A stretch of 64,000 bases of DNA from Nosocomiicoccus ampullae (GTDB lineage Bacteria > Bacillota > Bacilli > Staphylococcales > Salinicoccaceae): NCBI RefSeq assembly GCF_001696685.1, contig NZ_MBFG01000003.1, forward strand, positions 1 to 64,000, read 5' to 3'. Each line of letters begins with the position of its first letter. Positions within the stretch are counted from its first letter, which is position 1. The notes beneath the pieces were generated by a model. The model made no database searches. It had not been told where the DNA came from and worked only from the letters and a program-made list of their open reading frames with translations. Shown here in pieces: positions 54,073-62,816 of the stretch. The translations under genes were made by a program, and so were the position numbers.

Positions 54073-54101
54073 ATAATAGTCTTATTTAAACTATTTGTCA
54101 A
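54073..54101 (-). promoter_or_regulatory. Promoter of the pyr operon
   Basis: Minus strand -35 TTGACA (54101-54096) and -10 TATTAT (54078-54073) with 17-base spacing, directly after rluD. An overlapping TATAAT lies three bases further on. Confidence 0.82.
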
Positions 54102-54110
54102 CATAATCCA

Positions 54111-55016
54111 TTAACTTTTTTCTAAACGTAATTCTTCTAATACTGTTTTAAATTGTACTGGTAATTCAGATGAAAAACTCAGTCGCTCTTTCGAAACGGG
54201 ATGCGTAAAGCCAATAGTTTTCGCATGTAGTAATTGTCCATCTGTATCGAATTTTGTCTTTCTTCCGTATACGGGATCTCCAACGATTGGATACCCAATA
54301 TAATCCATATGAACACGAATTTGGTGTGTACGACCCGTCTCTAAAATCGCTTCGATTAACGTGTATCCATTAAAACGTTCTAATACGTTAAAATGCGTCA
54401 CCGCATCTTTTCCATCGTCGACGACAGCCATTTGTTGACGCTTTTCTTTGTTACGTCCTATCGGTGCGTCAATTGTTCCTTTGTTATGTGGAATTTCACC
54501 GTGAACGAGTGCAACGTATCGTCGGTCGACAGTTTTATCTTTTAACTGTTCACTTAAATCGCGATGTGCAACATCGTCTTTAGCAACCATTAACAGTCCA
54601 CTCGTATCTTTATCGATTCTATGAACGATACCTGGGCGATACTCTCCATTAATGCCTGAAAGTGAATCGAGTGCATACATTAAACCGTTGACGAGCGTAT
54701 TACTTTTATGTCCAGCTGACGGATGAACAACCATCCCGGACGGTTTATAGACGACTGCGACACTATCATCTTCATATACGATATTTAAATTTAAATCTTC
54801 AGGTGTAATATCGACATCTTCTACTTCACGCTCAAACACTTCAATCACGTCACCGAGTTTTACCTTATAGTTCGGTTTCACTTCGTCACCATTGACGATA
54901 ATATTACCTTCTTTTAAACGGTTCTGAATTTCAGTACGAGAACTATTTTCGACGTAATCAAGTAGTAGTTTGTCGATTCGTACGTTGACATCTTTTTCTT
55001 CGGTTTTAATTTTCAC
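54111..55016 (-). CDS. rluD: Ribosomal large subunit pseudouridine synthase, RluD family
   Basis: Forms pseudouridines in 23S rRNA. An N-terminal S4 domain (RIDKLLLDYVENSSRTEIQN) is followed by the catalytic domain with GIVHRIDKDTSGLLMVAKD (catalytic Asp) and ETGRTHQIRVHMDYIGYPIVGD. It is 301 residues from GTG 55016, which has GGTGA 7 bases ahead; the longer frame lies within lspA. No terminator is seen before the pyr promoter, so read-through into pyrR is possible. Confidence 0.94.
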   Translation of the reverse strand: MKIKTEEKDVNVRIDKLLLDYVENSSRTEIQNRLKEGNIIVNGDEVKPNYKVKLGDVIEVFEREVEDVDITPEDLNLNIVYEDDSVAVVYKPSGMVVHPSAGHKSNTLVNGLMYALDSLSGINGEYRPGIVHRIDKDTSGLLMVAKDDVAHRDLSEQLKDKTVDRRYVALVHGEIPHNKGTIDAPIGRNKEKRQQMAVVDDGKDAVTHFNVLERFNGYTLIEAILETGRTHQIRVHMDYIGYPIVGDPVYGRKTKFDTDGQLLHAKTIGFTHPVSKERLSFSSELPVQFKTVLEELRLEKS

Positions 55017-55485
55017 TTTGTTCACCACGCTCTGTAAAGAATTGAAATAGCATGAGTATGACTCCAATTGTTAAACTTGAATCTGCAACATTAAATATCG
55101 GGAAGTCATATGAGAAAATCATCGTATCGATCATATCGACCACTTCTTGAAATAATACACGGTCGATAAAATTCCCTAATGCTCCTGCAATTAGCATTGT
55201 CAGTGATATTTGTAATAGTAAATCATCCGTCGCTTCTTTTTTATAAAAATATACCAACATAATAATGACGAATACGGTAATGATGTAGAAGAGCCACATT
55301 TTACCTTGTAACATGCCCCACGCTGCGCCACTATTTCTATGTGACGTGATCGATAAGAAGTTTTGGATGATTGGTATCGATTCCCCGTAGTCCATAAATT
55401 TAACTACGAGGAATTTTGTAATTTGGTCAAGCGCCAATATACCGATACCGAAAATACTCATCGGAATAATTCGATAGTTTTTCAT
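55006..55485 (-). CDS. lspA: Lipoprotein signal peptidase
   Basis: A membrane aspartyl protease that cleaves prolipoprotein signal peptides. It has four hydrophobic spans and the conserved blocks SHRNSGAAWGM, ALGNFIDRVLF and FNVADSSLTIG carrying the two catalytic Asp residues. It is 159 residues from the ATG at 55485, which follows TAGGTGAG. It is in the order ileS-lspA-rluD, standard for Bacillota. Confidence 0.97.
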   Translation of the reverse strand: MKNYRIIPMSIFGIGILALDQITKFLVVKFMDYGESIPIIQNFLSITSHRNSGAAWGMLQGKMWLFYIITVFVIIMLVYFYKKEATDDLLLQISLTMLIAGALGNFIDRVLFQEVVDMIDTMIFSYDFPIFNVADSSLTIGVILMLFQFFTERGEQSEN

Positions 55486-55493
55486 CGTCTCAC

Positions 55494-58232
55494 CTAGTTT
55501 TCTCCAACAACAGTACGGCAACGATCACAAATATCATCTTTACCGCTCACGAGGTTTGCGTCTGTTTTATAGTTCCAGCAACGTGCACATTTTTCACCTT
55601 CAGCATGCTCTACTTTAACTGTCGTGTTTTGATATGCTGTACCGTCTGTTAACTCATCGACGATTTCAACTTGCGAAACGATAAAGAGCTGTGTGAACTC
55701 TGAATTGATGCTGTCTTTTGTTAATCCTTCAGGTAATGTTAACGTCACTTTCGCATCGAGTGATTTACCGATGACTTTTTCGTTACGTGCCACTTCTAAC
55801 GCTTTATAAACGTCATCACGTACCTCCATAATTTGTGCCCACTGTTCTAATACTTTCTCATCGACATCTTCTTTGTCGCTAAAGTGTGTTAAGTGGATAC
55901 TTTCAGCTGTACGGTGTGGTGTATGGTCGTAAATATCTTCTGCAGTGTGAACGAGCACTGGTGCTAACACTTTTGTTAAATCTTCTAAAATACGGTGTAA
56001 CACTGTTTGTACACTACGTCTTACTAAAGAATCTTCTTTTTCGATATATAAAATATCTTTTGCATAATCTAAGTAGAAGTTTGATAAGTCTACGTTGATG
56101 AAGTTCTGTAATGACTGGTAAATCGTAATGTAGTTATATGCGTCGTAGTTGTCTCTCGTTTCGTTATAAAACTTACTAAATTTGTTGTACATATATTTAT
56201 CGACGTCGTATAAATCGTCATATGCAACTTTGTCTGTTTCAACGTTAAAGTCGCTTAAGTTTCCGAGTAGGAATCTCATCGTGTTACGGATTTTACGGTA
56301 TACGTCTGACACTTGTTTTAAAATGTCGTCAGAAATACGTATGTCTTCTTCAAAGTCACTTGAGAATGCCCATAGACGAATGATGTCTGCACCCATTTGG
56401 TTCATAATTTTCGTTGGATCTACAACGTTACCGAGTGATTTCGACATCTTCTTACCTTCTCCGTCCATGACGAATCCGTGTGATAATAACTCTTTGTATG
56501 GTGATACTCCGCGCGTTGCGACACTTGTAATAAGTGAAGAGTTGAACCAACCTCTATATTGGTCAGAACCTTCAAAGTATAAGTCTGATGGATACGTTAA
56601 GTAATCTCTATAATCGAGTACCCCTCTATGTGTTGACCCAGAGTCGAACCACACGTCCATAATATCTGTTTCTTTTTCAAACGTACCGTTTGGAGAACCT
56701 TCGTGCGTAAATCCTTCTGGTAATAAGTCTTTTGCATCCCATTCAAACCAAACGTTACTTCCGTGTGTTTCAAATAGAGTTGCAACGTGTTCCATTACTT
56801 CAGGGTCGACGATTGCTTCACCATTTTCAGCATAGAAGAATGGAAGTGGTACACCCCAAACACGTTGACGTGAAATGACCCAGTCTCCGCGGTTTTTAAT
56901 CATGTTATACATACGTTCTCTATTCCACTCAACTTGGAATTTCGTGTTGTTAAGTGCTTCTAGAATTTCTTCACGTACGTTTTCGATTGACGCAAACCAT
57001 TGTGGTGTTGCACGGAAGATTACCGGTGTTTTAGAACGCCAGTCATGTGGATACGAGTGCGTAATGAACTGTAGTTTAACTAATGCGCCTGCTTTATCTA
57101 AGTCTTCACCGATTACTTTGTTTGCATCGTCATAGTATAACCCTTCATATTTGCCCGCTTCTTCAGTAAATACACCTTTGTTATTTACTGGAGATAAAAT
57201 TTCAAGATCATATTTTTGTGCAACTTTATAGTCGTCATCCCCGTGACCAGGTGCTGTATGGACAAGTCCAGTACCGCCGTCAGTCGTTACGTGATCTCCT
57301 AAAATAACGAGACTCATACGATCAAATAATGGGTGTTTTGCTTCGACGCGTTCGATTTCAGAACCTTTAAATTCTTTCGTACGAGTAACTTTTTCTTTCT
57401 CCCACTCAACAACTTCTAAATACGTGTCAAGTAATTCTTCAGCAATAACGTACGCTTCACCTTCATAATCAAACTGTACATAATTCAATTCAGGATGAAC
57501 AGCGATTGCTAAGTTTGAGGGAATCGTCCACGGAGTTGTCGTCCAAATGACTAAGTTTACGCCTTTTTCAATTACGTCATTACCGTTTTCTACTTTGAAC
57601 GTCACGTAAATTGACGGTGAACGCTTGTCTTTATATTCAAGTTCCGCTTCAGCTAAACTCGATTCTGATACAGGTGACCAGTACACTGGTTTTTTACCAC
57701 GGTAAATTAAGCCACGCTCCACCATATCTTTTAAGACACGTACTTGTGATGCTTCAAATTCTGGTTTATATGTTAAATACGGGTTATCCCACTCTCCGTC
57801 GATACCCATACGCATAAATCCTGTCATTTGACCTTGTACTTGTTCGTTTGCGAATGCTTCACATTTTTTACGGAATTCACTCACTGACATTTTGTTGCGG
57901 TCGACACCTTTATTTGTCAGTGCTTGCTCGATTGGTAAACCGTGCGTATCCCATCCAGGTACATATGGTGTGTAATATCCTTGCATTTGTTTGTTACGGT
58001 TAATGATATCTTTTACGATTTTATTTAACGCGTGTCCCATATGAATCGCACCGTTAGCATATGGTGGTCCGTCGTGTAATACGAACGGTTCATTCCCTTT
58101 ATTTAATTCCAATTTTTTATTATATAAATCCATTTCGTGCCAGCGTTTTTGCATTTCTGGCTCTTTTTGTGTTAATCCGCCGCGCATTTTAAAATCCGTA
58201 TGCGGCATAAGTAGCGTGTCTTTGTAATCCAT
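55494..58232 (-). CDS. ileS: Isoleucyl-tRNA synthetase
   Basis: Charges tRNA-Ile. A class I synthetase of 912 residues with the HIGH-type motif [15 protein letters not shown], an editing domain (about 200-390, [25 protein letters not shown]), KMSKS in [11 protein letters not shown], an anticodon-binding region and a C-terminal zinc site ([12 protein letters not shown]). It is of the bacterial, mupirocin-sensitive class by overall layout. AGGAGG lies ahead of the start. It is controlled by a T-box leader. Confidence 0.98.
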   Translation of the reverse strand: MDYKDTLLMPHTDFKMRGGLTQKEPEMQKRWHEMDLYNKKLELNKGNEPFVLHDGPPYANGAIHMGHALNKIVKDIINRNKQMQGYYTPYVPGWDTHGLPIEQALTNKGVDRNKMSVSEFRKKCEAFANEQVQGQMTGFMRMGIDGEWDNPYLTYKPEFEASQVRVLKDMVERGLIYRGKKPVYWSPVSESSLAEAELEYKDKRSPSIYVTFKVENGNDVIEKGVNLVIWTTTPWTIPSNLAIAVHPELNYVQFDYEGEAYVIAEELLDTYLEVVEWEKEKVTRTKEFKGSEIERVEAKHPLFDRMSLVILGDHVTTDGGTGLVHTAPGHGDDDYKVAQKYDLEILSPVNNKGVFTEEAGKYEGLYYDDANKVIGEDLDKAGALVKLQFITHSYPHDWRSKTPVIFRATPQWFASIENVREEILEALNNTKFQVEWNRERMYNMIKNRGDWVISRQRVWGVPLPFFYAENGEAIVDPEVMEHVATLFETHGSNVWFEWDAKDLLPEGFTHEGSPNGTFEKETDIMDVWFDSGSTHRGVLDYRDYLTYPSDLYFEGSDQYRGWFNSSLITSVATRGVSPYKELLSHGFVMDGEGKKMSKSLGNVVDPTKIMNQMGADIIRLWAFSSDFEEDIRISDDILKQVSDVYRKIRNTMRFLLGNLSDFNVETDKVAYDDLYDVDKYMYNKFSKFYNETRDNYDAYNYITIYQSLQNFINVDLSNFYLDYAKDILYIEKEDSLVRRSVQTVLHRILEDLTKVLAPVLVHTAEDIYDHTPHRTAESIHLTHFSDKEDVDEKVLEQWAQIMEVRDDVYKALEVARNEKVIGKSLDAKVTLTLPEGLTKDSINSEFTQLFIVSQVEIVDELTDGTAYQNTTVKVEHAEGEKCARCWNYKTDANLVSGKDDICDRCRTVVGEN

Positions 58233-58274
58233 TCTTATATTTCCTCCTAATAAATTAAAAACTCTTTACAAGTC

Positions 58275-58440
58275 AAAAAGGGACGATTTCACCGTGTTAC
58301 CACCCTAATTGACTCATAAAGAGCCCACTCATTTATATATTTATATAATTATCATATTAGTGATATCAATATATTTATTTTCTAGAGCTTTCACCGTCCT
58401 CTAGTCGCTTTAAAAAAGTCAATATATTGCGTGTCTAATA
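58275..58440 (-). promoter_or_regulatory. T-box leader of ileS, specifier AUC
   Basis: The leader contains the T-box AGGGTGGTAACACGG (58306-58292) followed by CGTCCC and TTTTT. Stem I can form from ATTAG/CTAAT and CAATATATT/AATATATTG around an internal loop whose 3' side is ATATCA, giving the isoleucine specifier AUC (58364-58362). An upper stem CTAGAG/CTCTAG is also visible. Uncharged tRNA-Ile would stabilise antitermination. Confidence 0.9.
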
Positions 58441-58450
58441 CATTAATAAC

Positions 58451-58479
58451 ATTATGCAAAAATTTCAGACTATTGTCAA
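58451..58479 (-). promoter_or_regulatory. Promoter of ileS
   Basis: Minus strand -35 TTGACA (58479-58474) and -10 CATAAT (58456-58451) with 17-base spacing, just after the ylmH stop and ahead of the T-box. Confidence 0.8.
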
Positions 58480-58491
58480 ACCATATTGAAA

Positions 58492-59274
58492 CTAGTCTTC
58501 ATACACTAAAACTTCGATTCTCGACTTCCCTTTTCTCGTTTCATGAATAAACTCACTCACGATAAATCTTCCAAAACCTCTCACACTGATTACGTCTTCA
58601 AGTTCGACTTGGAAACTCGGATCTGTCACGAGTGCATGGTTGACTTTAACTTTCTCTCGCGTGATACGATTTTTACTTTTTGCACGTCCTTCTTTTAACA
58701 CTTCTGATACGATCACATCTAAACGAAACGATGAGACGATTATCGAATGTTTCGTCGTATTCGAGACTGCGCTTAAAAATTCATCGTTAGGAATTTTAAC
58801 GAGTTCGATCGGTGCGTTTTTTATCGTCGTAAGTTCTGATTTAAATAAATCAAAGAAGTTTTTATCGATCGCAAATTGTATATGATCTGAAAGAATAATG
58901 TCACCGAGTTTACTACGGTCGACGCCGACATTCATCATCGCACCTAAAATATTACGATGTGTGAGCGTCACAAATTTTTCTGGATAATGTAACTCTACCG
59001 TCTCAATTTCAAAATCATCTCGAGAGACTTCTAACATTTCTGGAACGAGTAAGACACGTTTGCGTTCGTGGTTATCTTCACTACCCCCACCGTAATATTC
59101 AATTTTTATATCAGGGAAACGTCCGCTAATACTTTCGATAATTTTACGTTCTCTTGGATCAGTAAAATCGAGTAATACAGGATAATAATCTCTCGACGCG
59201 ATTTCAAATTTACTATAGTAAAAAGTAATCTTTTCTTTTTCTTCTTGTCTAAAATGTTGAAATAGGGATTCCAT
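58492..59274 (-). CDS. ylmH: S4-domain RNA-binding protein YlmH
   Basis: A 260-residue protein of the YlmH family, recently linked to rescue of stalled 50S-peptidyl-tRNA complexes. Its N-terminal region ends with the conserved VTLTHRNILGAMMNVGVDRSK block, and the C-terminal S4 domain (about 185-245) is SFRLDVIVSEVLKEGRAKSKN to VELEDVISVRGFGRF. In most Bacillota divIVA follows it before ileS; here the ileS promoter and T-box follow directly. Confidence 0.93.
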   Translation of the reverse strand: MESLFQHFRQEEKEKITFYYSKFEIASRDYYPVLLDFTDPRERKIIESISGRFPDIKIEYYGGGSEDNHERKRVLLVPEMLEVSRDDFEIETVELHYPEKFVTLTHRNILGAMMNVGVDRSKLGDIILSDHIQFAIDKNFFDLFKSELTTIKNAPIELVKIPNDEFLSAVSNTTKHSIIVSSFRLDVIVSEVLKEGRAKSKNRITREKVKVNHALVTDPSFQVELEDVISVRGFGRFIVSEFIHETRKGKSRIEVLVYED

Positions 59275-59297
59275 AATATAACTCCTAATGGCGAAAT

Positions 59298-59326
59298 AAA
59301 AAAGAGATATTGTAACAATATCTCTT
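59298..59326 (-). terminator. Intrinsic terminator after yggT
   Basis: Minus-strand 12-bp stem AAGAGATATTGT/ACAATATCTCTT with a one-base loop in the perfect form, followed by six T. It begins in the yggT stop codon and lies ahead of ylmH. Confidence 0.85.
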
Positions 59327-59630
59327 ACATTAACATATTATATAACGATACAAATATTTGACGCATACCAAAGTTAAATAACTGGAATATAATAATTAAA
59401 AAGATCGGTGAAATATCGATCATACCACCGATTGGTGGAATTATATTTCTCAGCGGTGAAAGTAACGGTTCATATATTTTACCGAGTAACTCACCAAATG
59501 ATGACTCTCTTAAACCTGGAATCCAACTAGATAGTATGTAAATGATGAATCCCCAAGTAAAAATTGGCCATAATATCGAATATATTTTAACTACTGTTGT
59601 CAGTATATTTATCGCTGTTGATTGGTCCAC
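59325..59630 (-). CDS. yggT: YggT family membrane protein (YlmG)
   Basis: A 101-residue protein with two hydrophobic spans separated by a loop containing LGKIYEPLLSPLRNIIPPIGG, the YGGT signature. Its function is not settled; the family is linked to division and membrane organisation by its constant position next to sepF. It starts 12 bases after sepF. Confidence 0.93.
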   Translation of the reverse strand: MDQSTAINILTTVVKIYSILWPIFTWGFIIYILSSWIPGLRESSFGELLGKIYEPLLSPLRNIIPPIGGMIDISPIFLIIIFQLFNFGMRQIFVSLYNMLM

Positions 59631-59642
59631 AGTAAAAACTCC

Positions 59643-60158
59643 TTACATTAAGTCAGAGTCATTTTTCTCCGAAATAACACCTTCGACACCAACAGAGTTT
59701 GGTGTACATAAGAAAATGTCAGCTCCAACTTTTTGAATATCGCCTTCTAAAGCATACACTGTTCCACTTAAAAAGTCGATAATTCTCTTTTTGGATACTT
59801 TATCGAGTTTTGATAAGTTCACAAGTGCTGTTTGATTACTTTTTAATTGATCCGCGATATCTTGAGTTTCACCAAATACATATGGTTCAAACAGACATAC
59901 TTTTGTATTAATTTTACTCATGTCAACGTTTCCCCCTTGTTTTACTACTGGCTCACTCACTTCACGGTGCTCTCTTGCCTCAATTTTCGGTTTACGGCTT
60001 CTCTTTGTTTTTTCAGAAAAATCGACTGCTGTGACTTTACTTTTCTTTTCTACTTTTGGCTGTTCTTTAACTTCAGCTTCTTGCTTTGGTTCTGTTTCAA
60101 TTTCATCCATATCTTCAGATTCGATTACGAATAAATCTTTTAAAAATTGAAGAGCCAT
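59643..60158 (-). CDS. sepF: Cell division protein SepF
   Basis: Tethers FtsZ to the membrane and forms rings. The N-terminal amphipathic helix ([10 protein letters not shown]) binds membrane, an acidic and basic linker of about 80 residues follows, and the C-terminal SepF domain (about 90-171) has [18 protein letters not shown] and [21 protein letters not shown]. The ATG at 60158 follows AGGTGA; a GTG nine bases upstream overlaps that site. It is 171 residues. Confidence 0.95.
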   Translation of the reverse strand: MALQFLKDLFVIESEDMDEIETEPKQEAEVKEQPKVEKKSKVTAVDFSEKTKRSRKPKIEAREHREVSEPVVKQGGNVDMSKINTKVCLFEPYVFGETQDIADQLKSNQTALVNLSKLDKVSKKRIIDFLSGTVYALEGDIQKVGADIFLCTPNSVGVEGVISEKNDSDLM

Positions 60159-60167
60159 TTGAATCAC

Positions 60168-60797
60168 CTATTTTCCCATAATTTTACTACCGAGTCTAAT
60201 AAATGTCGCACCCTCTTCAAGTGCAATTTTATAGTCGTTACTCATTCCCATACTTAACTCAGTAATATCTTTAAATTCCTTTTGTAAATCATCTCTAAGT
60301 TCTCTTAACTGTTTAAACACATTTCTAATTTCTTCAACGTTGTCTGTTTCAGGTGCCATCGTCATGAGCCCGATCACTTTAACGTGATCATATTTTGATA
60401 CTTTCGTAACAAAATCTTTGACGTCTTCAGGTTTTAAACCATGTTTCGTCTCTTCTCCTGACACATTTACCTGTATAAAACATTTTACATCATGCGAGCT
60501 ATATTGTTCAATACGTTTCGCGATAGATTCTCGCTCTAATGAGTGTAAGTAATATAGATTATCTATGACATCTTTAACTTTTCTCGATTGAAGTGTTCCG
60601 ATAAAGTGCATATTCGCATCCTGAGGAAGTGCGGCTCTTTTTTCGTTAAATCCTTCAATTCTATTCTCTCCAAAATCTCTCACGCCTGCGTCGTATGCTT
60701 CTAGCGCATCTTCAACAGTATGATATTTAGTCACAGCGATAATCGTCGCTTGATTATTGACTTCTTCTTTTACTTTTAAATAATTATCTTTATTCAA
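60168..60797 (-). CDS. yggS: PLP-binding homeostasis protein YggS (YlmE)
   Basis: A pyridoxal-phosphate-binding protein that tunes vitamin B6 and amino acid pools; it is not an active racemase. It shows the PLP-Lys in IIAVTKYHTVEDALEAYDAG, FGENRIEGFNEK, MHFIGTLQSRKVKDV and LSMGMSNDYKIALEEGATFIRLG. It is 209 residues with a TTG start at 60797 and AAGGAG 8 bases ahead, overlapping the pgeF end. Confidence 0.94.
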   Translation of the reverse strand: MNKDNYLKVKEEVNNQATIIAVTKYHTVEDALEAYDAGVRDFGENRIEGFNEKRAALPQDANMHFIGTLQSRKVKDVIDNLYYLHSLERESIAKRIEQYSSHDVKCFIQVNVSGEETKHGLKPEDVKDFVTKVSKYDHVKVIGLMTMAPETDNVEEIRNVFKQLRELRDDLQKEFKDITELSMGMSNDYKIALEEGATFIRLGSKIMGK

Positions 60798-61562
60798 TTA
60801 TAATCTCCTTCCAATAAACCCTAAAGCACGTCCCGTCGGTTGATCATCTAATCGATATGAAAAGAATTCCTCACTTTCCGTACCGATTGGTGTGACGTGA
60901 ATGTTCGATTCTTTTATACCGTAATCGAGTGCTTGGTGTTTATTTGCAGTTTTTAAATCGAGTAAAAATTTATCGTTACCTAATGGAGTCACTGCTTCTT
61001 TAGCCACTAAAAATGAATCGTTGACGACCGCATCATCGACTTCATAATAATCACCGTTAATCGCAACTCCAATGACGACGCGTAGATCATCGATATCTCC
61101 GTCGTATTGATCTAAAAGGTTTTTTAATACGTTCCCACGCGTTCCCTTCCATCCTGCATGCGCTAAGCCTAAAAAGCTATTCGCTACGCTGTACACATAA
61201 ATCGGTGTACAGTCTGCGTAATTCATACCGAGTACGATATTTCTTTCATATGTATATAGAGCGTCTATACCATATATGTTATTTGTTAACGCATCTACAT
61301 TTGTCCCGGCATCCGCTTTTTTTACTTCATACACTTTGTTTTCATGCGTTTGAATTGGGATCACGAAATCTGAACGTTCAAATCCGATTTCTTCACTTAA
61401 AAGTTGTTGATGGTGGTGTACATTGTCCGGATTATCTCCGATATATAGCGCCATATTAAATGCATTTCTTGGATAGTCGCTTTGACCGTTTGTACGTTTC
61501 GTATACCCAAACACTAAATCGTCTGAACTGTATCCTACATAATGATTATAATTTTTAAACAC
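60798..61562 (-). CDS. pgeF: Peptidoglycan editing factor PgeF (laccase domain, YlmD)
   Basis: A multicopper-oxidase-like domain protein. E. coli PgeF removes misincorporated serine from peptidoglycan precursors, and other relatives act on purine nucleosides. Metal ligands are visible in MNYADCTPIYVYS and LGLAHAGWKGTRGNVL. It is 254 residues. Translation starts at GTG 61562, with AGGAGATAG ahead. It is in the conserved ylmD-ylmE-sepF order after ftsZ. Confidence 0.92.
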   Translation of the reverse strand: MFKNYNHYVGYSSDDLVFGYTKRTNGQSDYPRNAFNMALYIGDNPDNVHHHQQLLSEEIGFERSDFVIPIQTHENKVYEVKKADAGTNVDALTNNIYGIDALYTYERNIVLGMNYADCTPIYVYSVANSFLGLAHAGWKGTRGNVLKNLLDQYDGDIDDLRVVIGVAINGDYYEVDDAVVNDSFLVAKEAVTPLGNDKFLLDLKTANKHQALDYGIKESNIHVTPIGTESEEFFSYRLDDQPTGRALGFIGRRL

Positions 61563-61584
61563 GCGTATCTATCTCCTAATAGAC

Positions 61585-61616
61585 AAAAACGGAGATATTG
61601 ATGTCAATATCTCCGT
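61585..61616 (-). terminator. Intrinsic terminator after ftsZ
   Basis: Minus-strand perfect 13-bp stem ACGGAGATATTGA/TCAATATCTCCGT with a tiny loop, followed by TTTTG. It separates ftsA-ftsZ from pgeF-yggS-sepF-yggT. Confidence 0.87.
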
Positions 61617-61627
61617 GAGTGAATGTC

Positions 61628-62791
61628 TTATCTTCTACGACTACGACGACCTCTAATAAATGATGGTACGTCTGGCTCGTTATCTAATGAAGATTTTCTA
61701 TCAGAGCTATCAAATGATTGTTCAGAATTTGAACGATCATCTAAGTTGATGAATGAATCTTCTCTTTCTTTTTCTTCGAATGAAGGTGCTTGTCTACGTT
61801 CTTGTTGAACTGGACGTTCAGGACCTCTTGATACTGACTTTTCGTTAAAGCCTGTTGCGATAACTGTAATTACTAGCTCATCTTCAAGCTCAGGGTTGAT
61901 TACTGTACCGAAGATCATGTTTACATCTTCGTCTGCAGCGTCTTGAACGATGTCCGCAGCTTCTTGAGCTTCGAATAGTGATAAGTTTTCGCCACCAGTG
62001 ATGTTCATTAACACACCTTGTGCACCGACGATTGAAGTTTCAAGTAATGGACTTGAGATTGCTTTTTTAGCCGCTTCAACCGCACGGTTTTCACCACTTG
62101 CGACACCGATACCCATTAATGCAGAACCTTTGTCTGTCATAATCGTCTTAACGTCCGCAAAGTCTAAGTTTACTTCACCGCTTACGCTGATGAGGTCTGA
62201 AATACCTTGAACCCCTTGACGTAATACGTTATCCGCTTCTTTAAATGCTTCCATCATCGGTGTTGATTTGTCAACGATATCGAGTAATCTGTCATTTGGG
62301 ATAACGATTAATGTATCTACAGCAGCTTTCATTTGTTCTACACCTGCAGCTGCTTGTGTTTGACGTTTTCTACCTTCAAAAGAGAATGGGCGTGTTACAA
62401 CACCAACTGTTAAAGCTCCCATTTCTTTTGCGATTTTCGCAACGACTGGTGCTGCTCCAGTACCAGTTCCGCCACCCATACCAGCAGTGACGAATACCAT
62501 GTCCGCACCTTGGATTGCGTCTTCAATTTGTTCACGTGATTCTTCTGAAGCTTTTTTACCAATTTCAGGGTTCGCTCCAGCACCTAAACCACGTGTTAAT
62601 TTTTCTCCGATTTGGATTTTAGATTCTGCTTTTGATAAGTTTAAAGCTTGTCCGTCTGTGTTAACTGCAATAAATTCAACGTTTTGCATACCTTCATCGA
62701 TCATTCGGTTTACTGCGTTGTTTCCTCCGCCACCGACACCGATTACTTTAATAGATGCTTGATGGTTAAAACCAGTTTCAAATTCTAACAT
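61628..62791 (-). CDS. ftsZ: Cell division GTPase FtsZ
   Basis: The tubulin homologue forming the Z ring. It shows [17 protein letters not shown], the GTP-binding tubulin signature [18 protein letters not shown], and the T7 loop [13 protein letters not shown] variable linker follows residue 315. The C-terminal peptide [10 protein letters not shown] binds FtsA and SepF, and the tail ends in RRSRRR. It is 387 residues from the ATG at 62791. Confidence 0.98.
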   Translation of the reverse strand: MLEFETGFNHQASIKVIGVGGGGNNAVNRMIDEGMQNVEFIAVNTDGQALNLSKAESKIQIGEKLTRGLGAGANPEIGKKASEESREQIEDAIQGADMVFVTAGMGGGTGTGAAPVVAKIAKEMGALTVGVVTRPFSFEGRKRQTQAAAGVEQMKAAVDTLIVIPNDRLLDIVDKSTPMMEAFKEADNVLRQGVQGISDLISVSGEVNLDFADVKTIMTDKGSALMGIGVASGENRAVEAAKKAISSPLLETSIVGAQGVLMNITGGENLSLFEAQEAADIVQDAADEDVNMIFGTVINPELEDELVITVIATGFNEKSVSRGPERPVQQERRQAPSFEEKEREDSFINLDDRSNSEQSFDSSDRKSSLDNEPDVPSFIRGRRSRRR

Positions 62792-62816
62792 CTCACCATA
62801 TCCTCCCAAATTTTAA

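Noticed and set aside
53922..54104. Minus-strand 60-codon open frame in the pyr leader
   Set aside because: It spans the PyrR-binding loop and terminator, has no ribosome binding site, and the RNA structures explain the sequence.
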